Source: Borreliella americana
Lineage (GTDB): Bacteria > Spirochaetota > Spirochaetia > Borreliales > Borreliaceae
Length of the DNA: 64,000 nucleotides
NCBI RefSeq assembly: GCF_021043605.1
Contig: NZ_JAJNFB010000003.1
Span: forward strand, 30,962 to 94,961
Direction: 5' to 3'
Made by a program: the position numbers and the translations under genes
Part shown: one piece after another, positions 48,156-58,293 of the stretch
Layout of the letters: each line of letters begins with the position of its first letter
Position numbering within the stretch: position 1 is the stretch's first letter
Notes under the pieces: model-generated
Told to the model about the DNA's origin: nothing
Seen by the model: the letters and a program-made list of their open reading frames with translations, nothing else
The model's database searches: none

Positions 48156-48892
48156 TGAAGAAAAATTCTTCCGATTTTTGCCTGAGTAGTGAAAGAAAAG
48201 CTCAATTGAGTGAATTTTTAGAAAATTTGAGCATTGATTTTAGTAATTTTGATTTGTTAAATACAGCATTGAGCCATTCGTCGTATTCTAATGAGTTGGA
48301 TCAAAAGTCTAGCAATAATGAGAGATTAGAGTTTTTGGGAGATTCTGTGCTTAATTTGATTATTACAGATCATCTTTATAAAACTTATCCAAATAAAAGT
48401 GAAGGAGAGCTCAGTAAGGCCAGATCTTATATTGTTAGCGAAGATTCTCTATCTAATATTGCTAGAGAGATTAATCTTGGTTCTTATATTTTGCTAGGTA
48501 GAGGAGAGGAGAGTAATGATGGTCGAAACAAAAAAGGTATTCTTGCAGATGCTATTGAAGCTTTTGTAGGTGCTATTTATCTTGATAGTGGGTTTTTAAG
48601 AGCAACAGAATTTGTGGTTGGGCTTTTTGATATGTATATAAGATTGATGTTTAATAGGGGTGATTTTAAGGATTATAAGAGTTTGTTGCAAGAATATGTT
48701 CAAAAGAAATATAAAATCTCACCAAGTTATAAGTTAGACAAGGAAATAGGCCCAGACCATGATAAGGTTTTTTGTGTAGAACTTTATGTTGGAGAAAATT
48801 TTATATCAAACGGAAAGGGCAAATCTAAAAAAGAAGCCGAAATGAGAGCGGCTGAAGTAGCTTTAAAAGCCATGGAAAATATTAACCTTTAA
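48155..48892 (+). CDS. rnc: Ribonuclease III
   Basis: Cleaves double-stranded RNA, including rRNA precursors. The catalytic signature [14 protein letters not shown] is at about 46-59; the second acidic site is in [17 protein letters not shown] (about 125-141). A double-stranded RNA-binding domain (about 170-242) ends with [21 protein letters not shown] 48155 overlaps the acpP stop. The last 30 bases overlap the convergent cca gene. Confidence 0.94.
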   Translation: MKKNSSDFCLSSERKAQLSEFLENLSIDFSNFDLLNTALSHSSYSNELDQKSSNNERLEFLGDSVLNLIITDHLYKTYPNKSEGELSKARSYIVSEDSLSNIAREINLGSYILLGRGEESNDGRNKKGILADAIEAFVGAIYLDSGFLRATEFVVGLFDMYIRLMFNRGDFKDYKSLLQEYVQKKYKISPSYKLDKEIGPDHDKVFCVELYVGENFISNGKGKSKKEAEMRAAEVALKAMENINL

Positions 48893-50098
48893 GGATTTAA
48901 TTTTTTTTATAAGATAATTTTTAGTATTAAGCTTAGGATTTTCAATTACATAGCTTAGTAATATGTTTAAAATTTTACCTATATTTTTATTTTCTATTTG
49001 TTCTAAATTTTGAATATCTTTTCCGTTTATTTTTAAATCTTTTAAAGAGAGAGGATTTTTCAGCAATTTTTTTCTTTTTATGTTTTTTATTATAAATAAA
49101 TATTTTTTCTTTTTTCCTTTGAGCGCTTTGTATATATCAATGATTTCTTTATAATGTTCTCTTGTGCTCTTGCTAAGCAAATACCTAATATCACTTAATT
49201 TTTTGACATTAAAAATATTATTATTATCGATTATGCTTCTATAAAATAAAATTAGCTTAATTTCTTTATTTGAGAATTTAAGTAAAGTCAGTTTTTCTTT
49301 TAGTTCTTTTATAGGTTTTTTAATTGTCAATATTGTGATTGCCTTTAGATAAAATTTGTTTTTATCAAGTAGAGTAATTTTTTTGATTACTTTTGTTTTT
49401 ATTTCTAGATTAAAAAAATTTTTAAAAAAATCAACTTTTTTAAGATAATAAATTCCTTTTTGTATATTTGTGCCTTCTAACAATTTGTGAAATTCATTTT
49501 TTATTCTTTCTTTTGAAATCATTAAAATATTTTCTTTTTTATATTTCATTGAAATTAAAGTATTTTTTTCAATGTTAAAATTAAGTGTGGATGAAAATCT
49601 TGCTGCTCTAAGTATTCTAAGGGCATCTTCCTCAAGTCTTTTATTTGGATTTCCTATGCATCTTATTATTTTCTTATTAAGATCTTTTTTTCCATTATAG
49701 CAATCTATTATTTTGAAGTTGAAAATATCCATTGCAATTGCATTGATTGTAAAATCTCTTCTTTCAAGATCTTTAGTTAAATTTTTAGTGTATTCTACTT
49801 GTTTGGGAGCTCTGTTGTTTTCATATTCTTTTTCTATTCTGTATGTGGTGATTTCAAAGATTTTTTTATTAAAAATAATGCCAATTGTGCCATGTTTTAT
49901 TCCTGTTTTAATATTATTATTTGGGAATAATGTTATTATTTCTTCAGGAGTTGCATTTGTTGCAAAATCAAAATCGTAAGGTTGTTTATTAAGCAGTAAG
50001 TCTCTTAAAGCGCCTCCAACTAAATAAAATTCGTAGTTGTTTTTTTTAAAAATTCTACCAATTTTAATTATATTTTGATTGTTTTTGCCTAGATTCAT
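48863..50098 (-). CDS. cca: CCA tRNA nucleotidyltransferase / poly(A) polymerase family
   Basis: Class II nucleotidyltransferase that adds CCA to tRNA 3' ends. Motifs: [13 protein letters not shown] (about 20-32), [12 protein letters not shown] (about 38-49), [13 protein letters not shown] (about 92-104), and [14 protein letters not shown] (about 157-170). The C-terminal half is helical and very Lys-rich. No HD phosphodiesterase domain is seen. Family members can instead be poly(A) polymerases. Since none of the three tRNA genes here encodes CCA, a CCA role is favoured. It overlaps rnc by 30 bases at the 3' end. Confidence 0.88.
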   Translation of the reverse strand: MNLGKNNQNIIKIGRIFKKNNYEFYLVGGALRDLLLNKQPYDFDFATNATPEEIITLFPNNNIKTGIKHGTIGIIFNKKIFEITTYRIEKEYENNRAPKQVEYTKNLTKDLERRDFTINAIAMDIFNFKIIDCYNGKKDLNKKIIRCIGNPNKRLEEDALRILRAARFSSTLNFNIEKNTLISMKYKKENILMISKERIKNEFHKLLEGTNIQKGIYYLKKVDFFKNFFNLEIKTKVIKKITLLDKNKFYLKAITILTIKKPIKELKEKLTLLKFSNKEIKLILFYRSIIDNNNIFNVKKLSDIRYLLSKSTREHYKEIIDIYKALKGKKKKYLFIIKNIKRKKLLKNPLSLKDLKINGKDIQNLEQIENKNIGKILNILLSYVIENPKLNTKNYLIKKIKSLKVNIFHGF

Positions 50099-50213
50099 AT
50101 AAAATTATATTATAGTGTAAATATTTTTTTTCTAAAATTGATTTACAATTTTAATTTATTTGAAGTATGTTGTAAGTAGTACTTTATTTTTTTAATGGTT
50201 TTATTGGGGGTTT

Positions 50214-51986
50214 ATGAGTGGTAATAACAATAGCGTATACAACTCTATAGGTCAACTTTCGAAAGAAACTAAAAATAGATTGATGAATGATATAAGAAAA
50301 AACTTAGGTTTGAATTCTTCCGATTTTGTTTTACCCAATAGTTGCAATGAGCCTTATGTTGATTCTCAGCTTGAAAAGTTTCTTTCAGGGCGCTTAATGG
50401 AAGAATCATTTCTTATGAGAATGTGGTTGACTATTTTGAATTTTTTTCAGAAAGATAAAAGTAAAGAAGATATATATAAAGCTTATGTTATAAAAAACCT
50501 GGAAAATCAAATTAATGAAATGTGTAAAAATCCGGTAATAGATTTTAAGAGAGAATGTTTGCATGTTGGTTTTGTAGAAATGTTTTTTAGTGTTTACCGA
50601 TATTCAATGGAATTGAAAGAATTTTTTAGGAAATTAGAAAAAGGTGGCATTGTTGTTGAGCAAACTATTTTAGAAATTATTCAAAGCAAAATTCTTAATT
50701 CTAAGAGCAATTTGGAAGATTTTTTAGATGAGGGCGAATATGAGCTATTCTTAAAAAAAGAAAAAACCCAAAACGATTTAGAAGAATCTCTTAAGGTCAA
50801 GATAAATGAGTATATTAATTCTATTCCATCTAATACTTATAAAATTGTCTCTGATATGTTTGAGTTTTATTATGTTTTTAATAGTTTGGCGTTTTTCCCT
50901 TACAAATCTTTTTTTTCATTTTTCAATGTAGATCTTTTGGATAATGCTGAAAATATTAGCATTGTTGATCTTGAGGTTGGATTTGGAACCAGCTTTTCAA
51001 GTATTAGTAAGTATTTAAATTCTTTTTTTGACATTTTGTATACATTAAAAGATATTGAGATAGATGAGAATATCGTTAAAAGTATTATATCAAATTATTT
51101 TTCAATATCTGATGATATTAGTAATTCAGAGATAATTTCAAGAGAAGATCACATATCTCGAGTAGAATATGTATTGAAAAATGTTTTATCGATTGTATCT
51201 AAGATTATTGGCTTATCGCGGACTTTACCTTATTTAGATATTTTTAGAGTATATTGCAAAAATCCTGTTGCATCTCCTAAAAAATATGTACCTTTTTTTG
51301 ATTTAAAAAATTTTTATGAAAACATTTTATTTTTAAATGTTATGGGTCAGGCTATTAAAAATCGTGATAGCTCTTTAAAAGTTCTTGTGATTAAAGAAAT
51401 AAAAAGTCTTGTTAGAGATCCTAGTGTAATTTTGAATTTAAAAGGTGAGATTTTTAATGAATTAAATCTTGGTCGTTATAGTTTTAAAAAGTTGTATTTT
51501 CTTAATGATTTTTTTAAAAACATATATGATGTTAGAATGATGGAAGTTTTAAGAACTATAAATAATGTCGTATTAATTAATAATCATGACTTAAGAAATA
51601 TATATGTTGACATTGAAAATAATATTACTGCTTTGAAAAAAGAAATTTATAATATTTACTTTGAGATTGATTATAAAAATGAAGAGTTTGAAAGGCATAA
51701 AAGAGATGGTAAAGTTGATGATCCTTATAGAGAAAGGGTTTTTAAATGGTGCTTAAATGAATCTGTTTCTATTGATAAGGTTTCAAATAGATTTGTAGAT
51801 TATTTTATTGAGCTTAAAAAGAGGTGTTTATCTTTATTGGAAAATCAGAATGTTTTTATTCGAAAATCTTTAACGGTTTCTTACAAATCAATGGTAACTG
51901 AAAATAAAACAATAACATTAGCCGATGTTATTGGCAATCTTTTGGAAATCATAAATCAGGCACTTTTTATAATAAAAAATTTATAA
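50214..51986 (+). CDS. Large uncharacterised Borrelia protein (590 aa)
   Basis: No domain recognised. Hydrophilic and mostly helical with many Asn, Lys, Ser and Phe; no signal peptide. Its length and composition recall the 380-residue unknown near the window start (996-2138), but I cannot show homology by eye. ATG 50214 has GGGGG five bases upstream. A small membrane protein follows five bases later, so the two may act together. Confidence 0.82.
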   Translation: MSGNNNSVYNSIGQLSKETKNRLMNDIRKNLGLNSSDFVLPNSCNEPYVDSQLEKFLSGRLMEESFLMRMWLTILNFFQKDKSKEDIYKAYVIKNLENQINEMCKNPVIDFKRECLHVGFVEMFFSVYRYSMELKEFFRKLEKGGIVVEQTILEIIQSKILNSKSNLEDFLDEGEYELFLKKEKTQNDLEESLKVKINEYINSIPSNTYKIVSDMFEFYYVFNSLAFFPYKSFFSFFNVDLLDNAENISIVDLEVGFGTSFSSISKYLNSFFDILYTLKDIEIDENIVKSIISNYFSISDDISNSEIISREDHISRVEYVLKNVLSIVSKIIGLSRTLPYLDIFRVYCKNPVASPKKYVPFFDLKNFYENILFLNVMGQAIKNRDSSLKVLVIKEIKSLVRDPSVILNLKGEIFNELNLGRYSFKKLYFLNDFFKNIYDVRMMEVLRTINNVVLINNHDLRNIYVDIENNITALKKEIYNIYFEIDYKNEEFERHKRDGKVDDPYRERVFKWCLNESVSIDKVSNRFVDYFIELKKRCLSLLENQNVFIRKSLTVSYKSMVTENKTITLADVIGNLLEIINQALFIIKNL

Positions 51987-51991
51987 ATTTC

Positions 51992-52315
51992 ATGAAAGCT
52001 TTTAAAGTAAAAAATCTAAGACATTTTTCAAATTTTATTAGAATTTTGGTTATTGTATTGTTTTTAAATTCTTTGTTAAGTTTATTTGTGTTTTTGGCTG
52101 GTTCTTACAATGTTTTTGTTTACAATTTTCAGAAATTTTATCTTGATCTTACTATTATTTTAAGTTCTGTTTCTTTTGGTCTTGAATCTACCAGGCTGAT
52201 ATTTTTTTATTTTTTGAAAAAGAAAAAAATTAATTATTATTTAATTTTAATTTTTAGTTTTATAATTTTTTTTTGTGCTCTTGTTTTTAAAATTTTTCTT
52301 TCTGGTAATAAATAG
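51992..52315 (+). CDS. Small membrane protein, three predicted helices
   Basis: 107 residues with hydrophobic segments at about 17-37, 48-68 and 79-102, separated by basic loops (KKKKIN near 76-81). No family recognised. The start lies six bases after the stop of the 590-residue gene, without a clear ribosome site, so coupling is likely. Confidence 0.72.
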   Translation: MKAFKVKNLRHFSNFIRILVIVLFLNSLLSLFVFLAGSYNVFVYNFQKFYLDLTIILSSVSFGLESTRLIFFYFLKKKKINYYLILIFSFIIFFCALVFKIFLSGNK

Positions 52316-52355
52316 ATTGGTAGGAAGATTATATTAATTATTAATCAATATTCTA

Positions 52356-52382
52356 TTGACTAATGAATTTTATTTTTATAAA
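52356..52382 (+). promoter_or_regulatory. Candidate promoter of the tRNA-Thr/tRNA-Tyr unit
   Basis: TTGACT (52356-52361) followed by TATAAA (52377-52382), spacer 15, or TAAACT with spacer 17. It lies about 20 bases before tRNA-Thr. Confidence 0.5.
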
Positions 52383-52402
52383 CTAACTATTAGTTTTTGT
52401 TT

Positions 52403-52476
52403 GCCGACTTAGCTCAGTTGGCCAGAGCAGCGGTCTTGTAAACCGCAGGTCGTCGGTTCGACTCCGACAGTCGGCT
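52403..52476 (+). tRNA. tRNA-Thr (anticodon UGU)
   Basis: 74-base cloverleaf: acceptor GCCGACT with AGTCGGC, anticodon stem GCGGT/ACCGC around CTTGTAA (anticodon UGU), T arm GTCGG-TTCGACT-CCGAC. Discriminator T. CCA is not encoded. It is followed by tRNA-Tyr after eight bases, so both are likely one transcript. Confidence 0.95.
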
Positions 52477-52484
52477 TTTATGAT

Positions 52485-52566
52485 GGGGCGGTACCGAAGT
52501 GGTTAACCGGGGCAGACTGTAAATCTGTTGGCTTTGCCTACGTGGGTTCGAATCCCACCCTCCCCA
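52485..52566 (+). tRNA. tRNA-Tyr (anticodon GUA)
   Basis: 82 bases with the long variable arm of class II tRNAs. Anticodon stem CAGA/TCTG encloses CTGTAAA (anticodon GUA); T arm is GTGGG-TTCGAAT-CCCAC. The acceptor GGGGCGG pairs with CCTCCCC except for a C-U mismatch at position 5:68. Discriminator A; CCA not encoded. Confidence 0.93.
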
Positions 52567-52701
52567 ATTTTTAGTGGAATTATAAGTGATTGCCTTTTTA
52601 TAATTTTTGATTGTGATCTTTTAAATGTGTTATGTCGTTTCATTTTGGTGCTTGTGATTTTGTCTATTTAGAAAAGTTATTATTGGTTATAAAATATGAT
52701 G

Positions 52702-52736
52702 TTGGCTATCAATTAAAAATTTTAATTGATAGCCAA
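52702..52736. promoter_or_regulatory. 35-base perfect palindrome upstream of mltG
   Basis: TTGGCTATCAATTAAAA (52702-52718) is followed, after one A, by its exact reverse complement (52720-52736). It lies between tRNA-Tyr and mltG. No T run follows on the plus strand. It could be an operator, an RNA hairpin, or a processing/termination element. Confidence 0.75.
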
Positions 52737-52777
52737 AGTGTAATTAGCAAAGACTTTTGTTTAGCTAGGAGATTTTT

Positions 52778-53809
52778 GTGCTTATTAAAATTGGAAAAGT
52801 GTTTATTCTTTTTTTATTTTTAGGATCTATTTTGTCAATTTTTATATATTTTTTAAATTTATCTTCTTTAGCAAATGGCTTAGTTTATGAATTTAATGTT
52901 GAAAAGGGTTGGGGAGTCAAAAAAATAGCTAAAGAATTGAAAAAACAAAAATTAATTAAGTCCGAACTATTTCTTGTTTTTATTTCGTATATTTTAGGCA
53001 GTGATAAACAATTTAAAGAGGGGAGATATTTAATAAATGGTAATCTTTCTACATTTGAAATATATAAAGAGTTTTTAAAGGGATCTTCTAACGTAAATAT
53101 TGATGTTACAATACCCGAAGGGTATACTAGCAGAAGAATTGCTTTAAAGCTTAAAGAATTTTCCGTTATTGATGATATTCAAGATTTTATTTTTTTAATT
53201 AACGAAAAATCATTTATTTATGAGCTTGGGTTTGATTACGACTCTCTTGAAGGATTTTTATTTCCAGATACTTATAAATTTTATAAGGGTATAAAAATAA
53301 AGAACGTAGTTCGCATATTTGTTGATAATTTTTTAAGTAAACTTAAATCTATAGGTGTTGTTCTTGGTGATTATTCAAGTAAAGAGCTTTACAATAGGAT
53401 AATAATAGCATCTATTGTTGAACGTGAATATAGGGTTAAAAGTGAGGCTCCAATAATGTCTTCGGTGTTTTATAATAGAATAAAATCTGGTATGGCATTA
53501 CAATCTTGCGCTACTATTGAATATGTTATTACAGAGGAGCTAGGACGAAGCCATCCTAAGAGAATTTATTTTGTAGATTTAGAGATAGATTCTCCCTATA
53601 ACACATATATTCATAAAGGATATCCTCCTGCTCCAATTTCAAATGCCGGTATTATTGCGCTGCAAGCGGCTTTTTTCCCCAAAAATACGCAATATTTATT
53701 TTTTGTGGTAAAAGACTCTAAGTTGGGCACACATCAATTTTCATCAGAATATTCTTCACATCTTTTAGGCGCAAAAGATTATATTAAAAATTTTATAACT
53801 AAGGATTAA
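52778..53809 (+). CDS. mltG: Endolytic murein transglycosylase MltG
   Basis: MltG cuts nascent glycan strands at the inner membrane. One N-terminal helix (about 5-25) is followed by a LysM-like part (EKGWGVKKIAKELKKQ near 42-57). The YceG catalytic domain has EGFLFPDTYKF (about 158-168), the catalytic Glu in ASIVEREYR, and PYNTYIHKGYPPAPISNAG near 273-291. GTG 52778 has AGGAG six bases upstream. dnaG starts six bases after its stop. Confidence 0.93.
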   Translation: MLIKIGKVFILFLFLGSILSIFIYFLNLSSLANGLVYEFNVEKGWGVKKIAKELKKQKLIKSELFLVFISYILGSDKQFKEGRYLINGNLSTFEIYKEFLKGSSNVNIDVTIPEGYTSRRIALKLKEFSVIDDIQDFIFLINEKSFIYELGFDYDSLEGFLFPDTYKFYKGIKIKNVVRIFVDNFLSKLKSIGVVLGDYSSKELYNRIIIASIVEREYRVKSEAPIMSSVFYNRIKSGMALQSCATIEYVITEELGRSHPKRIYFVDLEIDSPYNTYIHKGYPPAPISNAGIIALQAAFFPKNTQYLFFVVKDSKLGTHQFSSEYSSHLLGAKDYIKNFITKD

Positions 53810-53814
53810 GCAGT

Positions 53815-55596
53815 ATGAAGTATTTACAAACTGCAGCCTCAATTAAAAGCAAATTTGATATTGTAGCTATTGTGGAGCAGTATATTAAGCTTGTTAAATC
53901 AGGATCTGCTTATAAAGGTCTTTGCCCTTTTCATGCTGAGAAAACTCCTTCTTTTTTTGTAAACCCTTTGCAAGGATATTTTTATTGTTTTGGATGCAAA
54001 AAGGGTGGAGATGTTATTGGATTTTTAATGGATATGGAAAAAATCAATTATAATGATGCTCTTAAAATTTTATGTGAAAAATCCGGCATTCATTATGATG
54101 ATTTGAAAATAAGTCGAGAAAGTGAAAATAAAAATGAAAATAAAGACATGATTTCAAAAATTTACTCTTTGAATTCTAGGTTAATTAATACCATTAAATT
54201 TTTTTTTCATCAAAACAAAAAAGCTTTAGATTATGTTTTAAAAAGTAGAGGAATATCTAAGGAAATCGTTAATTTATTTGATCTTGGATATTTACCATTT
54301 AACGTTAAAAGTGGTTTGGAGCTTTATGATTTTTTAGTTTCAAAAGGATACTCTTCTGAAGTACTTAGAAAAAGTGGTTTGTTTTCGAAAATGAATCTCA
54401 AAGCTTCTATTTTGTCTCAAAGATTAATTTTTCCAATTAAAGACTTTAAAGGAAATGTTGTTGGTTTTGGGGGTCGAGATTTAGATGGGAAAGGTTCTAA
54501 GTATATTAATTTAAGTGAAACTGAAGTTTTTAAGAAAAGGGAACTTCTTTATGGATTTTATGAGGGGTTTGAGGAGATTAAATCTACAAAATCAGTTATA
54601 TTGGTAGAAGGATATATAGATGTTCTTGCTTTTTTTACATCTGGAATTAAAAGGGCTGTATCTACTCTTGGTACTGCTTTTTCAAAAGAACACTTAGCTT
54701 TGATCCAAAGATATGCTAATGAGATAATATTTTCTTTTGACGGTGATGATGCTGGACTTTCTGCAACTTTAAAAGCTTATCAAATTTGTTTGCCATTTAA
54801 TATTAATGTTAGTGTTCTTAGAATGGATTTTGGTCTTGATCCTGCGGATATTCTTAAAAGTGAAGGTGCAGACTCCTTACAAAAAAAATTAAATGATAGG
54901 TGTGATGCTTTTGAATATCTTTTGGATGTTTATTCTAATAAATATGATTTAAATAAAACTGTAGATTTAAATGCCATGATTAATTTATTTTTAAATTTGA
55001 TAAATTTATCAAAAGTAGATACTCAGAAAAAAATTTTTTTAGACAAGCTAAGCAATAAACTTGGTGTTGGTGTGGCAACTTTATTAAAAGATTATTATAG
55101 AATAAAAGAAAGATTTGTAGTTGACAATAATAAAAGAAATTTGTATGCTCATAATGATGATTCTTATGAGAGGTATCTAATAGTAGCTTTGTTGAAAAAT
55201 TTTAGTTATTTTAGCATAGTAAGGCGCAATATCATTGATAGTGATTTAATTAATATCGATGCCAGAAAAATTTTTATGTGCTTTGAAAATTTATTTGAAA
55301 ATAATAAAGATTTTTCATTAATGGATTTAAAAAAAAAATTAAAGGATACCTATAAAGTTAGTGAATTTTTTTTTGAAGAAATTTTAAATTCTGAATTTGA
55401 AGTGGATGATGAGATGCTCATTCATATTTTACTTGCAATCAAGAGAAGAAAATTAGATTCTCGTGTTTTGCTTTGCAAAAAAAGATATGATGGGGACTTT
55501 TTGGTAAATGCTAAAATTCAAATAAATGAGTTAATGTTTTTAAATATGCAGAGAAAAAATTTAAAAATCTACATAGATGATGTTCCAGGGAGTTAG
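53815..55596 (+). CDS. dnaG: DNA primase
   Basis: Makes RNA primers for replication. The CHC2 zinc ribbon LCPFHAEKTPSFF...YCFGCKKGGD lies at about 41-71. The catalytic core and Toprim domain follow, with LVEGYIDVLAF (about 264-274) and the metal site FSFDGDDAGLSA (about 304-315). The C-terminal third binds DnaB in other species and is poorly conserved. 593 residues. In the classic primase-sigma factor order with rpoD. Confidence 0.95.
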   Translation: MKYLQTAASIKSKFDIVAIVEQYIKLVKSGSAYKGLCPFHAEKTPSFFVNPLQGYFYCFGCKKGGDVIGFLMDMEKINYNDALKILCEKSGIHYDDLKISRESENKNENKDMISKIYSLNSRLINTIKFFFHQNKKALDYVLKSRGISKEIVNLFDLGYLPFNVKSGLELYDFLVSKGYSSEVLRKSGLFSKMNLKASILSQRLIFPIKDFKGNVVGFGGRDLDGKGSKYINLSETEVFKKRELLYGFYEGFEEIKSTKSVILVEGYIDVLAFFTSGIKRAVSTLGTAFSKEHLALIQRYANEIIFSFDGDDAGLSATLKAYQICLPFNINVSVLRMDFGLDPADILKSEGADSLQKKLNDRCDAFEYLLDVYSNKYDLNKTVDLNAMINLFLNLINLSKVDTQKKIFLDKLSNKLGVGVATLLKDYYRIKERFVVDNNKRNLYAHNDDSYERYLIVALLKNFSYFSIVRRNIIDSDLINIDARKIFMCFENLFENNKDFSLMDLKKKLKDTYKVSEFFFEEILNSEFEVDDEMLIHILLAIKRRKLDSRVLLCKKRYDGDFLVNAKIQINELMFLNMQRKNLKIYIDDVPGS

Positions 55597-55599
55597 GTT

Positions 55600-57495
55600 T
55601 TGTCGGATTTGGAAAATAAATATTCGAAGCTGATAGAGGGTATTATTACTCATTTGGGGGATAAAAAATCTCTTAGTTTTAGTGAATTATCAAATTTACT
55701 TCCCGATGACGTATTAGAACCAGAGATTCTTGATTGTATTTGCTCGGTACTTGAGGATAGGGGAATAAGATTAGTTAATAAAATTTCGGAATTAGATCCG
55801 GTTGTCAGCGAGGATGGAAATGATGAAGAGGAAGAAGTTGAAATTGAATCTGATAGAAATTTTATGATCTTAGATGATGGTTTTCAAAGTGATGAGGAAG
55901 ATATTGATATTGATGTTAAGCTGGATGATTGTGACGAAGAAGATATTTCTTTTAAGGATGATTTAGGTTCAGGTTATATTAAAAGCAATGTTTTAAAGGA
56001 TAGTCATTCAGAAGATCCAATCAAACTTTATTTAAAGGAAATAGGAAAAGAGTTTTTATTAACAGGAAATCAAGAAGTTGAACTTGCAAAGCAAATGGAT
56101 TCTGGAGAGAGTATAATTGAAAATATTCTTAAGAATGAGGGACTTGTTATAGAAAATTATTATAATCTTGTGAATACTATTTACTCAAGAATGGAAAGGG
56201 AAGAGTTTTTTAAAAGAGAAAAAGATAAGGATAAAGAGAGTAGCCCGGATTATTATAATAAAAAAAAAAGAATTGCCTCTTTTTACAAAATTCCTTTAAA
56301 GCCAATTCAAGATCGTTTAATAAGTTATGTAGATAATAAGCATAGGGTGTATGATCTTGGGGGAGATATTTTTGAAAAGAATTTAAAAAAGGAAAGATTG
56401 GCCCTAAAGGAGCTTTTAAGAGACATTCCTTTGTATCAAGAGGAGCTAAGGATTTTTTCGGATGATTATATTGACTCTGCTAACAAAATAAAAGATTTAC
56501 AAAGACAGCAAAGAATAATTTTAAGCAGATTAAAAATTGAAAAAATAAGAGATTTAAGGGTACTTGGAAGAGATTTAACTATTACTGAAAAAAAAATAGA
56601 GATAGAAAAATCTCTCAAGCTTAAAGAAGATGCTATTAAAGAGCAGATTACAGAGGCTCAGCTTGCTCAAAAAGAACTTGAGAGAATTGAGATGTATTAT
56701 GAATATCCAACGGATAAAATAATAAGCATGTCAGAAGAGATTGCTAAAGGTAAACAAATGATGCAGCATGCTAAAGATCAGCTGATTAAGGCTAATTTAA
56801 GACTTGTTGTAAGCATTGCTAAAAAATATGCAAATAGGGGTCTTCATTTTTTTGATCTTGTTCAGGAAGGCAATATTGGATTGATTAAAGCTGTTGAAAA
56901 GTTCGAATATAAGAGGGGTTTTAAGTTTTCAACTTATGCTACTTGGTGGATTAGGCAAGCCATAACAAGGTCTATTTCTGATCAAGCTCGCACAATTAGA
57001 GTTCCTGTGCATATGATTGAACAAATAAATAGGCTTAACAGAGAAACTAGATATTTAATTCAAGTTTTAGGCAAAGATCCTACAGACGAAGAACTTTCAG
57101 ATAGACTTGGGTGGGAGCTTAAAAAGGTCAAAACTGTAAAGAGTGTTTCAAGAGAGCCTGTGTCTCTTGAAACACCAATTGGAGAAGAGGAAGATTCTGT
57201 TCTTAGCGATTTTATTGAGGATAAGGCAATAAAAAATCCTGCAAGTCACACATCCTTTGTAGTTTTGCAAGATCAAATAAGAGCAATTCTTGGAACTCTT
57301 CCTGAAAGAGAACAAGAAGTTGTAAAAATGAGATTTGGACTTGAAGATGGCTATTCTTTAACTCTTGAAGAGGTTGGACTTCATTTTAATGTTACAAGAG
57401 AAAGAATTAGGCAGATTGAATCTAAAGCATTAAGGCGGCTTAAAAATCCCAAAAAGACTCAAAAATTAAAAGATTATCTTGAAGATTTAAATTGA
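55600..57495 (+). CDS. rpoD: RNA polymerase primary sigma factor (sigma-70)
   Basis: Housekeeping sigma of 631 residues. Region 1.1 is at about 1-70 and a very acidic stretch at about 75-125. Region 1.2 ([12 protein letters not shown]) is at about 137-148 and a non-conserved insert at about 170-370. Region 2 ([20 protein letters not shown] and [11 protein letters not shown]) is at about 422-460, and region 4 has the helix-turn-helix [17 protein letters not shown] near 595-611. Start TTG 55600, with GGGAG/AGG upstream and no nearby ATG. It sits three bases after dnaG. Confidence 0.96.
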   Translation: MSDLENKYSKLIEGIITHLGDKKSLSFSELSNLLPDDVLEPEILDCICSVLEDRGIRLVNKISELDPVVSEDGNDEEEEVEIESDRNFMILDDGFQSDEEDIDIDVKLDDCDEEDISFKDDLGSGYIKSNVLKDSHSEDPIKLYLKEIGKEFLLTGNQEVELAKQMDSGESIIENILKNEGLVIENYYNLVNTIYSRMEREEFFKREKDKDKESSPDYYNKKKRIASFYKIPLKPIQDRLISYVDNKHRVYDLGGDIFEKNLKKERLALKELLRDIPLYQEELRIFSDDYIDSANKIKDLQRQQRIILSRLKIEKIRDLRVLGRDLTITEKKIEIEKSLKLKEDAIKEQITEAQLAQKELERIEMYYEYPTDKIISMSEEIAKGKQMMQHAKDQLIKANLRLVVSIAKKYANRGLHFFDLVQEGNIGLIKAVEKFEYKRGFKFSTYATWWIRQAITRSISDQARTIRVPVHMIEQINRLNRETRYLIQVLGKDPTDEELSDRLGWELKKVKTVKSVSREPVSLETPIGEEEDSVLSDFIEDKAIKNPASHTSFVVLQDQIRAILGTLPEREQEVVKMRFGLEDGYSLTLEEVGLHFNVTRERIRQIESKALRRLKNPKKTQKLKDYLEDLN

Positions 57496-57507
57496 ACAGG
57501 AGGATTG

Positions 57508-58266
57508 ATGGAAAATAATATTGATACATTAAAAAAACTTGAAGTTATATATAAATCTAAGTTTGAACTTGAAGAAAGGCGAAAAAGTATTCCCAAGTAT
57601 TTGGAGGCTAAAAAAAATCAGATTGAAGAATTGTCTAAAGTTCTTGTTGATTTGCAACAAAAGTTTAAGGAGTATCAAAAAGAAGACTCTGCTTTAAAGT
57701 TAGATATTCAAGATATTAATTCAAGGAAAAGCAAAGCTGAAGAAAAAATTGATAGCATTAAAACGCAAAGAGAATATGAAGCTCTTGAAAAAGAACTTCA
57801 GGTTATTATTGACGATGAAGTTACAATTAGAAAAAAAATGACACATGTTAATGGACTTAAAACTAAAATAGAAAAGGAAATATTAGATATCAACGAGAGG
57901 CACAGCAAAGAAGAAGAATGTTTTAAAGCCGAGAGTAGTAGTTTTGAGCTTGAGCTTTTAGAAATTGAAAAGAAACTTTTAGAAATAGAGGATGAAGAGT
58001 TAAATTGTGCTTCTAAAATGAATGAAGATTTTTTATTTAAATTTCAAAGAATAATAAGAAATAAATCAAATGGAGTTGTGCCTTTGGTTAACAATGTTTG
58101 TAAAGGTTGTCATATGATACTTCCTATTGAATTTGCAAACAAAGTAAGGCGTGAGCCCAACGATATTAAATTTTGTCCTTATTGCAGTAGAATACTTTAT
58201 TATCAGGATAAAATTCGAATAAGTGATGAAATAATTCCTGGTAGTTTGGCAGATCTTGTTGAATAA
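57508..58266 (+). CDS. Coiled-coil protein with C4 zinc ribbon (CT398-like)
   Basis: About 165 residues of heptad-rich Lys/Glu coiled coil are followed by a C4 zinc ribbon (CKGCH at about 198-202 and CPYC at about 223-226). This is the pattern of the zf-RING_7/CT398 family, whose members have been tied to sigma-54 or flagellar proteins in other bacteria. No such role is shown here. ATG 57508 is chosen over TTG 57505, which is too close to AGGAGG (57498-57503). It lies between rpoD and the RNase P RNA. Confidence 0.85.
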   Translation: MENNIDTLKKLEVIYKSKFELEERRKSIPKYLEAKKNQIEELSKVLVDLQQKFKEYQKEDSALKLDIQDINSRKSKAEEKIDSIKTQREYEALEKELQVIIDDEVTIRKKMTHVNGLKTKIEKEILDINERHSKEEECFKAESSSFELELLEIEKKLLEIEDEELNCASKMNEDFLFKFQRIIRNKSNGVVPLVNNVCKGCHMILPIEFANKVRREPNDIKFCPYCSRILYYQDKIRISDEIIPGSLADLVE

Positions 58267-58293
58267 AATTTATTAATTTGATACTTTTTATTT

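Noticed and set aside
52632..52823. 63-codon frame between tRNA-Tyr and mltG
   Set aside because: It runs through the 35-base palindrome and into mltG in another frame, has no ribosome site, and shows no protein-like pattern.
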